A stretch of 64,000 bases of DNA. It comes from Parapedobacter deserti. Lineage in GTDB: Bacteria; Bacteroidota; Bacteroidia; Sphingobacteriales; Sphingobacteriaceae. Positions 24,339 through 32,770 of this stretch are shown in pieces; position 1 is the first letter of the stretch, and each line of letters opens with the position of its first letter. Location of the stretch: contig NZ_JBHRTA010000008.1 in the NCBI RefSeq assembly GCF_042646065.1, positions 1-64,000 of the forward strand. The letters run 5' to 3'. Under the pieces are notes generated by a model that worked only from the letters and a program-made list of their open reading frames with translations, made no database searches and was not told the origin of the DNA. Both the position numbers and the translations under genes were made by a program.

Positions 24339-27300
24339 ATGGATAGCAACAAGAAATATTGGAAAGGTTTGGAAGAATTGCAGCAGACACCTGCCTTCGT
24401 GGAGAAGAGCAAGGGTGAATTTGCCGAATCGATTCCCTTAGAAGATGTACTGAACGAAACAGGCCTAAGTACCAAGACACCCCGGCGTGACTTTTTGAAA
24501 GCGCTAGGGTTTGGTCTGGGGGCGGTCTCACTGGCGGCATGCCAGCGCACGCCTGTGCATAAAGCCGTTCCCTATCTAATAAAGCCTGAAGAGGTCACTC
24601 CGGGTATTCCGAATTTCTATGCATCCAGCTATAAGGGGCAAAGCATATTGGTAAGGACCCGCGAAGGACGGCCGATCATGTTGGAGGCTAACCCTGCTGC
24701 CGTGGACTTGAATTGCGGTACAGACGCTTCAACACAGGCATCCGTGCTGGACCTTTACGATATGTCAAAGCTTAAAGGGCCCAAGTTTAATGGTGCTGAT
24801 ATCACTTGGGATGAATTGGATACCCATGTGGTAACTGCTTTGGGCGCGGCCAGCGCCGCTGGAAAGCAAATCCGTATTATCTCTTCTACCATAAACAGCC
24901 CATCGGCTATCGCGGCAATTTCCCGTTTCACGGAAAAATATCCTACAACCCAGCTGATCGAAACTGACGCTGTTTCTTACAGTGGTATCATCAAGGCTAA
25001 TCAAAACAGTTTTGGTAAAGCCGTTGTACCGCATTACCGCTTCGATAATGCTGATGTGATTGTCAGCGTGGCTGCTGATTTTCTCGGTACCTGGCTGAGT
25101 GGAGAGGAACATACACAGCAATATATTTCCAACCGTGATTACAAGAGCCTAAAACAGGGCAGAATGTCACGGCATATCCAGTTTGAAGCAGGCATGAGCC
25201 TTACCGGTACGAATGCTGATGCGCGCATAGCCATTAAACCTTCCGAAGAAGGGCCGCTGTTGATCGCGCTATATAATGCAATTACTGGTGGAAATTTGCC
25301 AGGGGCACTCAGCACCAATCCGAGAGCACAAACCGCTTTGAAGTTGGTGGCCCAGGAACTTCAGCAAGCGCGCGGGCGTGCCGTGGTGGTTTCCGGCTCC
25401 AACAATATTTCAATACAGACATTGACAAATGCCATCAATGTTGCCTTGCAAAGCTATGGAAACACAATAGACCTTGACAACCCTTCATATCAATACAAGG
25501 GAGACGACGAAGCATTCGTTGCCTTTCTGGCAGAAGCAAACCGAGGCGATGTCGATGTCGCGTTCTTCTTGAACAGCAATCCGTTGTATGATTACCCGGA
25601 CCCTCAAGCAGTAAAGGAAGCATTAGATAAGATCAAGTTTAAACTGTCGTTTGCCGACCGTGAGGATGAAACTGCTTCCGAACTGGATGCTATTGCACCT
25701 AACCACAACTTCTTGGAATCTTGGGGCGATGCAAATCCGCGAGGTGAATACTATACCATCGTTCAGCCAACCATCAATCCGGTGTTTAATACCCGCCAGG
25801 CCGAGCACAGCCTGCTGCTTTGGGCAGGCGAAAAGATGGATTACTATTCGTTTGTCCAAAACAACTGGGAGCAGCAAATCCTCGTTGGAAGCAGTAAGAC
25901 GTGGAAGGACGTTTTGCAAACCGGGTTTGAGTATAAGGGTGACCAGCCTGCCTCGCTCTACAGTTTTGATACCAGCTCACTCGGCGCTGTGGCCAATGCT
26001 ATTATAGCGCAGAGCAAGGCCTTGGCTGGGGAGGTCGAGGTACAGCTCTATCAAAGTGTAGCGCTGAAGGATGGCAAACAAGGCAATAACGCTTACCTGC
26101 ATGAGCTGCCCGATCCGGTTTCTAAAGTAACATGGGACAACTATGCGGCTCTCAATCCAAAATTTGCCGAGTCGCTGGGATTAGGGGAAAACAGCCTGGT
26201 GGAAGTGGAAGGGGAGAACGGTTATAAGGTGATATTGCCAGTGCTGTTGCAGCCTGGCCAGTCCATGGGCACGGTATCAATTGCGGTGGGCTACGGCCGC
26301 ACCAAAACCGGTAAAGCAGGCGATAATGTAGGTAAAAATGCCTTTCCTTTCGCCAAAGTGGTAAACGGAACGCTGCAATTCAATACAACCGCAAAGCTTA
26401 CCAAAGCAAAAGGTACCTACGAATTGGCGCAGACGCAAACGCACCATACGATTGAAGGGCGAAACATTGTCCGCGAAACGACTTTCGCAAAATACAAGGA
26501 GAATCCAGGGCATAATGCCGGACGGTGGACGGATAAGCATAAAACGTACGATCTGTGGAATAAGTATGAGCAACCCGGCCATAAGTGGGTGATGGCTATC
26601 GATCTTAACGCTTGTACGGGCTGTGGCTCATGTATCGTCGCTTGTAATATAGAAAATAACATTCCGGTCGTAGGACGCGATGAAGTCCGCCGGCGCCGCG
26701 AAATGCATTGGCTACGGATAGATCGGTACTATGCCATCGCACAGGATGGCGAGTCATATACGAAAGAGGATGACATTGCCCGGTTGGAAGACTACGAGAA
26801 TGTGTCAGTGGTACACCAGCCGATGACCTGTCAGCATTGCGAGCACGCACCCTGCGAAACAGTTTGCCCGGTTTTGGCTACAGTACATTCGTCAGAGGGA
26901 CTAAACCACATGGCGTACAACCGATGCTTCGGTACGCGCTACTGTGCGAATAACTGCCCATACAAAGTTCGCCGCTTCAACTGGTTCAATTACTGGAACG
27001 ACTCACGATTTGATAATTACCTGAACAACGAGTTCACACAACTGGTGTTAAATCCCGATGTGGTTTCGCGCTCTCGTGGGGTAATGGAAAAATGTTCGAT
27101 GTGCATACAACGTATCCAAGCCGGTAAGCTTAAAGCTAAGCTCGAAAAACGTCCGCTAAGGGATGGGGATATCAAGTTGGCATGTTCTTCGGCTTGTTCC
27201 GCTAATGCAATCATCTTCGGTGACGCTAATGATCCTGAGTCGGAAGTGTCCAAAGCACTGCGGAATGAGCGTGTATACTATGTCTTGGAGGAAATCAACG

Positions 27301-27353
27301 CGCAGCCGAGTATTGGTTACATGACTAAGGTGAGAAATACGTACGAGGCTTAA
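24339..27353 (+). CDS. actB: alternative complex III molybdopterin-like/iron-sulfur subunit ActB
   Basis: This 1004-residue fusion has a Tat motif (PRRDFLKALGFG, about 48) and AACQ, which may add a lipid anchor. Residues ~70-700 match the molybdopterin-oxidoreductase fold (B1 part), but ActB is known not to hold the cofactor. Residues ~750-960 are the ferredoxin-like B2 part with four cysteine groups: CTGCGSCIVAC (about 757), CQHCEHAPCETVC (about 830), CANNCPY (about 868) and CSMC/CSSACSA (about 918-948). It carries [4Fe-4S]/[3Fe-4S] clusters and couples quinol oxidation to ActA. Fusion of B1 and B2 is the normal state for this complex in Bacteroidota. Confidence 0.95.
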   Translation: MDSNKKYWKGLEELQQTPAFVEKSKGEFAESIPLEDVLNETGLSTKTPRRDFLKALGFGLGAVSLAACQRTPVHKAVPYLIKPEEVTPGIPNFYASSYKGQSILVRTREGRPIMLEANPAAVDLNCGTDASTQASVLDLYDMSKLKGPKFNGADITWDELDTHVVTALGAASAAGKQIRIISSTINSPSAIAAISRFTEKYPTTQLIETDAVSYSGIIKANQNSFGKAVVPHYRFDNADVIVSVAADFLGTWLSGEEHTQQYISNRDYKSLKQGRMSRHIQFEAGMSLTGTNADARIAIKPSEEGPLLIALYNAITGGNLPGALSTNPRAQTALKLVAQELQQARGRAVVVSGSNNISIQTLTNAINVALQSYGNTIDLDNPSYQYKGDDEAFVAFLAEANRGDVDVAFFLNSNPLYDYPDPQAVKEALDKIKFKLSFADREDETASELDAIAPNHNFLESWGDANPRGEYYTIVQPTINPVFNTRQAEHSLLLWAGEKMDYYSFVQNNWEQQILVGSSKTWKDVLQTGFEYKGDQPASLYSFDTSSLGAVANAIIAQSKALAGEVEVQLYQSVALKDGKQGNNAYLHELPDPVSKVTWDNYAALNPKFAESLGLGENSLVEVEGENGYKVILPVLLQPGQSMGTVSIAVGYGRTKTGKAGDNVGKNAFPFAKVVNGTLQFNTTAKLTKAKGTYELAQTQTHHTIEGRNIVRETTFAKYKENPGHNAGRWTDKHKTYDLWNKYEQPGHKWVMAIDLNACTGCGSCIVACNIENNIPVVGRDEVRRRREMHWLRIDRYYAIAQDGESYTKEDDIARLEDYENVSVVHQPMTCQHCEHAPCETVCPVLATVHSSEGLNHMAYNRCFGTRYCANNCPYKVRRFNWFNYWNDSRFDNYLNNEFTQLVLNPDVVSRSRGVMEKCSMCIQRIQAGKLKAKLEKRPLRDGDIKLACSSACSANAIIFGDANDPESEVSKALRNERVYYVLEEINAQPSIGYMTKVRNTYEA

Positions 27354-27379
27354 CTAATTCTTTTTTGAAAATATAGACT

Positions 27380-28861
27380 ATGTCATCGCATAACGAATCA
27401 ATATTAAGAGAACCATTAGTAACCGGTGAAAACATCACCTATGCCAAGGTGACAGACGACATCCTGTTGCCGGTAGAGAATAAGCCCAACAAGGCTTGGT
27501 GGATCGGCTTCACTATGGCGGCCTTAGGAGCTTTGCTATGGGTATTTAGTGTAGGCTATACGTTTTGGACGGGTATCGGGGCTTGGGGACTGAACAAGAC
27601 GGTAGGATGGGCGTGGGACATTACCGACTTCGTTTGGTGGGTCGGCATCGGTCATGCCGGTACGTTGATTTCGGCCGTACTTTTGTTGTTCCGTCAAAAT
27701 TGGAGGAACTCGATCAATCGCTCGGCTGAAGCGATGACTATATTTGCGGTGATCTGTGCCGCTACCTATGTAGTCGCTCACATGGGGCGGCCTTGGCTGG
27801 CTTACTGGATTTTCCCTTTACCAAACCAGTTCGGCCCGTTATGGGTGAATTTCAACTCACCACTGGTTTGGGACGCATTCGCGATCTCGACTTACTTCAC
27901 GGTATCCCTGGTATTCTGGTATTGTGGTTTATTGCCGGATATTGCGTCGGTACGTGACCGCGCCGCTGGCTTGAAAAGAAGAATTTATTCTATTCTTTCA
28001 TTTGGATGGAATGGTTCTGTAAAAACCTGGCAGCGGTTTGAAATCGTGTCGCTTATCCTGGCTGGTATTTCTACACCGTTGGTGCTTTCTGTACACACCA
28101 TCGTATCCATGGACTTTGCGACATCGGTGATTCCCGGATGGCACACAACGATTTTTCCGCCTTATTTCGTGGCCGGCGCAATCTTTTCGGGCTTTGCCAT
28201 GGTACAAACTTTGTTGCTGATCATGCGCAAGGTGCTCAACTTTGAGAACTACATCACGATGTTTCACATTGAGGCCATGAACAAGATCATCATGGTAACC
28301 GGTTCCATTGTGGGCATTGCTTACCTCACTGAGCTGTTCATTGCCTGGTACTCGGGTTCCGAGTATGAAATGTACGCCTTTGCTAACCGGATAGCGGGCC
28401 CGTACGCTTGGGCATATTGGGCGATGATGACCTGTAATGTGATTTCACCTCAATTGTTTTGGTTCAAAAAAATTCGTACCAGCATTCCCATCTCCTGGGT
28501 GCTTTCGATAGTGGTTAACATCGGTATGTGGTTTGAGCGTTTCGTTATTATCGTTACTTCCTTGCACCGCGACTATCTTCCGTCTAGTTGGGCTATGTTT
28601 TATCCGACCTGGGTAGACGTCGGTATTTTCGTGGGATCTATCGGTGTGTTTTTCACCCTGTTTCTGCTGTTCCTCCGATTCCTGCCAGGTATAGCCATAG
28701 CCGAGGTGAAGCTGCTGCTGAAGAGTGCGAGCCTGCAGCAGAAGGCGAAGCTTATCAACGAAGGAAACTTGAAACCCGAGCAAGTAGCGTTCTTTAGAGA
28801 CTCTCTTAAGAAATACGATTCGGTAACCCAAGAGGAGATCAAATCATTAGAAACTAAGTAG
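27380..28861 (+). CDS. actC: alternative complex III NrfD-like integral membrane subunit ActC
   Basis: This 493-residue protein has about ten transmembrane helices in the NrfD/PsrC pattern (for example AWWIGFTMAALGALLWVFSVGY and the FVWWVGIGHAGTLISAVLLLF segment). The GIGHAGTLISA motif belongs to the quinol-binding four-helix bundle. With ActF it is a candidate proton-translocating subunit. It ends in a soluble, charged tail (about residues 455-493). It lies 26 bp after actB and 2 bp before actD. Confidence 0.93.
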   Translation: MSSHNESILREPLVTGENITYAKVTDDILLPVENKPNKAWWIGFTMAALGALLWVFSVGYTFWTGIGAWGLNKTVGWAWDITDFVWWVGIGHAGTLISAVLLLFRQNWRNSINRSAEAMTIFAVICAATYVVAHMGRPWLAYWIFPLPNQFGPLWVNFNSPLVWDAFAISTYFTVSLVFWYCGLLPDIASVRDRAAGLKRRIYSILSFGWNGSVKTWQRFEIVSLILAGISTPLVLSVHTIVSMDFATSVIPGWHTTIFPPYFVAGAIFSGFAMVQTLLLIMRKVLNFENYITMFHIEAMNKIIMVTGSIVGIAYLTELFIAWYSGSEYEMYAFANRIAGPYAWAYWAMMTCNVISPQLFWFKKIRTSIPISWVLSIVVNIGMWFERFVIIVTSLHRDYLPSSWAMFYPTWVDVGIFVGSIGVFFTLFLLFLRFLPGIAIAEVKLLLKSASLQQKAKLINEGNLKPEQVAFFRDSLKKYDSVTQEEIKSLETK

Positions 28862-28863
28862 CA

Positions 28864-29400
28864 ATGAACAACACTAAGTATATCATCGGAAGTTTTGCAG
28901 ACCCCGACGAGCTGATGGACGGGATAGACAAGCTGCAAGCAAACAACATCAGCATCTATGATTGCTTCACACCAATGCCTATTCATGGTATTGAAGCTAA
29001 ATTAGGGGTGAAACCTTCACGCCTGCCTATTGCTGCATTTTGCTTCGGATTATTAGGCAGTGTTTTGGGATTTAGCCTATTATACTATACCATGACCTAC
29101 GATTGGCCGATGAATATTGGCGGAAAGCCGGCGCTTCCACTTCCTTCCTTTGTGCCAGTCACGTTTGAAGTAACTATTTTGCTGTGTGCATTGGGAATGG
29201 TGGCAACATTCTTTTACCGCAATCACTTGTTTCCGGGTCGAGCACCCCGTGTAATGGATTTGCGCGCGACCGACGACAGGTTTATCATTGCTGTTGATGC
29301 CAATGATAATGTAGACCATGAGAAGATTGAAAATCTGTTGAAAGAAGCCGGTGCTGTAGAAGTAAAGTACAATGAACGAAAATATGTTAGCTATGAATAA
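28864..29400 (+). CDS. actD: alternative complex III subunit ActD (DUF3341)
   Basis: This 178-residue protein has a soluble ferredoxin-like N-terminal domain (FADPDELMDGIDKLQANNISIYDCFTPMPIHGIE, about 8-40), two membrane helices (about 58-80 and 95-118), and a C-terminal domain with RATDDRFIIAVDAND. This arrangement defines ActD. It is a membrane anchor on the cytoplasmic side of the complex. The 3' end overlaps the beginning of actE, so the two are likely translationally coupled. Confidence 0.92.
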   Translation: MNNTKYIIGSFADPDELMDGIDKLQANNISIYDCFTPMPIHGIEAKLGVKPSRLPIAAFCFGLLGSVLGFSLLYYTMTYDWPMNIGGKPALPLPSFVPVTFEVTILLCALGMVATFFYRNHLFPGRAPRVMDLRATDDRFIIAVDANDNVDHEKIENLLKEAGAVEVKYNERKYVSYE

Positions 29401-30016
29401 GATGAGGCTTCTTGGCGTTATAGGTGCAGTGGCCGTGATTGCCGTTGTGGTGGCTTCTTGCGGGGGTAATACCACGCGTAGCACTGGCTGGGAATTTTCA
29501 CGAAATATGTATGATCCGCTCGGTTACAATCCGGACCAACCGAATGCAAACTTTAAGGATGGCAAAACAGCGCAAGTGCCTCCTCCAGGTACAACGCCTA
29601 TCGGGTTTGAGCGTTTCCCCTACTCGGGGAGCAATGAAGACTATGAGCGAGCCGGAGCCGAGTTGGCCAACCCTTTCGATCAGTCGGAAGCCAATCTCAA
29701 GCAAGGGGAAGCGCTTTATCAGGTTTATTGTGCAGTGTGCCATGGGCCTGAAGGTAGGGGTGACGGCCCGATTACGAAAGACCGTACATTGGATGCAGAG
29801 TCAAGGCAGCTTGAAAATTATCCGCCGCCGCCTTCTTATGCCAGATCTGATTCAATCAACTCTTCGCGTGGCGGCTTAATGGCTGATCTCAGCGACGGGA
29901 AAATATACCATACCATCACGTACGGATTGAATATGATGGGATCGCATGCTTCGCAACTGTCTCCAGAAGAACGTTGGTTGGTGGTCATGTATGTCAGGGA
30001 ATTACAGAAAAAATAA
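29393..30016 (+). CDS. actE: alternative complex III monoheme cytochrome c lipoprotein ActE
   Basis: Three in-frame ATG codons are available (29372, 29393, 29402). I chose 29393, which opens MNKMRLLGVIGAVAVIAVVVASCGG, a lipoprotein signal with Cys19, and overlaps the actD stop by 8 bp. The mature protein (about 190 residues) carries the single heme site CAVCHGPEGRGDG (about residue 113), with later SHASQL/M residues for the sixth ligand (Met in MMGSH). ActE is the periplasmic monoheme subunit that accepts electrons from ActA. Confidence 0.92.
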   Translation: MNKMRLLGVIGAVAVIAVVVASCGGNTTRSTGWEFSRNMYDPLGYNPDQPNANFKDGKTAQVPPPGTTPIGFERFPYSGSNEDYERAGAELANPFDQSEANLKQGEALYQVYCAVCHGPEGRGDGPITKDRTLDAESRQLENYPPPPSYARSDSINSSRGGLMADLSDGKIYHTITYGLNMMGSHASQLSPEERWLVVMYVRELQKK

Positions 30017-30034
30017 TTTTATCAGCTATACTAA

Positions 30035-31270
30035 ATGGGAACTCATAGTCATCATCACGATTATAACTTTAGCGAGCAATTTACGTTTACGGGAAGGGCG
30101 AAGGTACTGAGTTTAATCGCCCTTGGCGTAGGTATTGTGGCGATAGCCATTGGCTTGCTCTCCAGCGACCATATCATGGTGGAACGCACGTACGCCAACT
30201 TACTGCTGATGGGGTATTATTTTACTTGTGTGTGTGCCGCGGGTGGCTTTTTTGTAGCCCTGCAGTACGTCACCCAATCGGGGTGGTCTTCCGGAATGAT
30301 CAGGATTCCGCAAGCCATGGCGAGCGTGCTTCCGATAGCGTCTTTGATCCTATTGGTTATTACAGCTACCGGTTTATTCTCGCACAACCTGTATCACCAT
30401 TGGTACGCCGAAGGGCTTACCGATCCGAACAGCCCAAATTATGACGAGCTGGTTGCTGGCAAGGCTGCGTTTCTGAATGCCCCTGGGTTTTTGATCCGGC
30501 AGGTGGTCTTCATGGGGGCATACAGTATCTGTTCTTGGCTGCTTGCAAAGTACTCGTACAACGAGGATCTTGATGGCGGACTTAACTCGTATAAGAAAAG
30601 CTTTAAGCTCTCTGCGCTGTTTTTGGTTATTTTCGGATTTACTACGCCGATCTGGTCATTCGATACCGTCATGTCGCTGGAAGCTCATTGGTTTTCCACT
30701 ATGTTCGGGTGGTACAACTTTGCTGCACTGTGGGTAAGCGGCCTGTGCGTTATTACGCTTATCCTGATCCTGCTGATGAAATCAGGTTATATGCCATGGG
30801 TCAACGAAAACCACCTGCATGATTTGGGTAAGTTGATATTCGGCTTTTCGATCTTCTGGACCTATGTCTGGTTTTCCCAGTTTATGCTGATATGGTACGC
30901 CAACATTCCGGAAGAGACGGTATACTTTTACAAGCGTTGGGAGCCGGAATATAAGCCTTGGTTCTGGCTTAATGTGGTCGTCAATTTTGTTGTGCCCATA
31001 TTGGCATTGATGGACCGCGACGCGAAGCGAAAAATGAATATACTGATGGCTGTATGCATTGTGTTGCTTTTGGGGCATTGGTTAGATTATTATATCATGG
31101 TAATGCCAGGTACTGTGGAAATGCATCGGGGTTTTGGGTGGATTGAAGTTGGTGTTGCCCTCGGTTTTACAGGACTGTTTTCGTTCCTTGTACTTTCGAA
31201 GTTGAGTAAGCATCCATTAGCACCGGCAAAGCACCCGTTTCTGCAGGAAAGTTTGCATCATCAGATATGA
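30035..31270 (+). CDS. actF: alternative complex III NrfD-like membrane subunit ActF
   Basis: This 411-residue polytopic protein has ten hydrophobic helices, starting after MGTHSHHHDYNFSEQFTF. It is a paralogue of ActC (shared helical pattern, HTIVS-like and FWTYVWFSQFMLIWYANIPEE segments). It forms the second integral-membrane pair of the complex, with a His-rich start that is not a tag but native. It is followed by a 120-bp hairpin-rich gap before coxB. Confidence 0.92.
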   Translation: MGTHSHHHDYNFSEQFTFTGRAKVLSLIALGVGIVAIAIGLLSSDHIMVERTYANLLLMGYYFTCVCAAGGFFVALQYVTQSGWSSGMIRIPQAMASVLPIASLILLVITATGLFSHNLYHHWYAEGLTDPNSPNYDELVAGKAAFLNAPGFLIRQVVFMGAYSICSWLLAKYSYNEDLDGGLNSYKKSFKLSALFLVIFGFTTPIWSFDTVMSLEAHWFSTMFGWYNFAALWVSGLCVITLILILLMKSGYMPWVNENHLHDLGKLIFGFSIFWTYVWFSQFMLIWYANIPEETVYFYKRWEPEYKPWFWLNVVVNFVVPILALMDRDAKRKMNILMAVCIVLLLGHWLDYYIMVMPGTVEMHRGFGWIEVGVALGFTGLFSFLVLSKLSKHPLAPAKHPFLQESLHHQI

Positions 31271-31390
31271 TGCGCAGCGCTCCGTACATGCGGAGGTGTA
31301 TTACACCATACGTCGGCACCAGGGGCAGCGGTTGAGGAATAAGTAGCTTGATGCTAAAATTTGAAATACGGAAAATCGTTATAAATAGAA
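31271..31390. other. hairpin-rich gap between actF and coxB
   Basis: Two adjacent perfect hairpins: CTCCG/CGGAG (31280-31284 with 31291-31295) and GGTGTA-T-TACACC (31295-31307). They share one G, so they compete. No T-run follows. They may stabilise the act mRNA end or separate act and cox expression. A weak promoter-like pair, TTG (31332-31334) and AAAATTTG (31356-31363), lies before coxB. Confidence 0.5.
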
Positions 31391-32737
31391 ATGGGCTTTA
31401 TAAAAAATAGCAATTTTAAGACAGTTTTTATACTGGCTTTCCTAGTAGGTACGATATGTTCAGGGTTTGCGTTTTCGCAGGACTCCGATACGGCACGGGT
31501 TATTGCGCCTCCCGTGGTGGCGGCAGACACAGCGGGTACCGATACGGCTGGCAATGTAGCCGCAGAAGCAGATCCGGATTCGGGCGATACAACAGTCGTC
31601 GCGGAGGCGCCTGCTGCGACCGTTGAAGTTCCTCCTGGAGCTGTAGCGGCTGCGGAGGACAAACTTAACCTGGATCCGCAAGTATACAAAAACTTCTTTT
31701 ACGGGTTATTGCTGGTATTTTTGATCTGCGTGTTGGTTGGTGTCATAGGTAAGATCATTCAAGTATACGAGTTGACACGGCGGATGAATGGAAAGGATAC
31801 GACATATTACCTGTATAATTTCAATGGCGTGTTGTTTTTGGTTGCGTTGGTGCTGGGCCTGTACGGAGTATACTGGTCTTACGTGCACCACGGCACTCAG
31901 TCCATGAGGGACGCTGCTACATTGCATGGTGAGCGGATCGACATGATGTTTATCATAACCACGATCATTTGTACTATTGTGCTGGTTCTGATGCATATCG
32001 GCTTGTTTGGATTTGCTTATAAATACCGTGCGACACCAGATCGCAGGGCTTATTTTTATCCGCATAACAATACCATTGAAAAGGTCTGGACGATCATCCC
32101 TGCAGTGGTGTTGACCATCTTGGTGTTGTTTGGTTTCTTCACTTGGCGTAGTATCACCAACGTGTCCGAAGAAGACCAGAAAAATGCGCTTCATATCGAG
32201 GTCGTTGGTGAACAGTTTACCTGGACAGTGCGTTACCCGGGACGGGATGGCGAGCTTGGCGAGCGTAACTATCGGCTCACGACTCCTTTAAACAGCTTAG
32301 GTATCGATTTCAATGACAAGAAGAACTGGGACGACCAGTTAGGATCCGAAATTGTGCTTCCGGTAAACAGACCGGTGCGTGTGCAAATCGGCTCTAAGGA
32401 CGTCCTTCACAGTTTTTACATTCCGGACTTCCGCGTACAGATGAACGCAGTGCCTGGCATGAAAACGTATTTCCAATTTACCCCGACGATTACCACAGAA
32501 GAAATGCGCGACAAGTTAGGTGATTACAGCTACGACTACGTCATGCTTTGTGCGAAAATATGCGGTGGAGGCCATTATAATATGCAGAAGCGGGTGAGGG
32601 TAGTGACCGAAGAGGAGTATCAAGCGTGGATCAATGAACAGCCGTATTTCTTTACTGAAGAGTTGCGCAAGGAGTTCAAGGTATCTATGGCAACCGACAA
32701 CGATGCAGACGCTCCCTTATTGGCGAATGCAAATTAA
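31391..32737 (+). CDS. coxB: cytochrome c oxidase subunit II with N-terminal extension
   Basis: This 448-residue protein is long for a subunit II. A signal peptide ends FAFSQ (about 30), then about 50 residues rich in Ala, Thr, Asp and Val, then four hydrophobic segments (about 98-120, 138-163, 180-208, 236-258), then the CuA domain. The copper site shows HSFYIPDF, then CAKICGGGHYNM (first Cys about 387): two Cys, His and Met all present; the residue between the cysteines that is usually Glu is Lys, which donates only its backbone. It receives electrons from cytochrome c or directly from the act complex. Confidence 0.93.
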   Translation: MGFIKNSNFKTVFILAFLVGTICSGFAFSQDSDTARVIAPPVVAADTAGTDTAGNVAAEADPDSGDTTVVAEAPAATVEVPPGAVAAAEDKLNLDPQVYKNFFYGLLLVFLICVLVGVIGKIIQVYELTRRMNGKDTTYYLYNFNGVLFLVALVLGLYGVYWSYVHHGTQSMRDAATLHGERIDMMFIITTIICTIVLVLMHIGLFGFAYKYRATPDRRAYFYPHNNTIEKVWTIIPAVVLTILVLFGFFTWRSITNVSEEDQKNALHIEVVGEQFTWTVRYPGRDGELGERNYRLTTPLNSLGIDFNDKKNWDDQLGSEIVLPVNRPVRVQIGSKDVLHSFYIPDFRVQMNAVPGMKTYFQFTPTITTEEMRDKLGDYSYDYVMLCAKICGGGHYNMQKRVRVVTEEEYQAWINEQPYFFTEELRKEFKVSMATDNDADAPLLANAN

Positions 32738-32770
32738 AGGTTTGAAAAATAACGTATTTAATACACAGAT

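Noticed and set aside
30038..30052. His-rich N-terminus of ActF (and of CoxA and subunit IV) as a metal-sensing or artificial tag
   Set aside because: Short native His runs are seen in several proteins of this cluster and nothing else supports a sensor or a tag.
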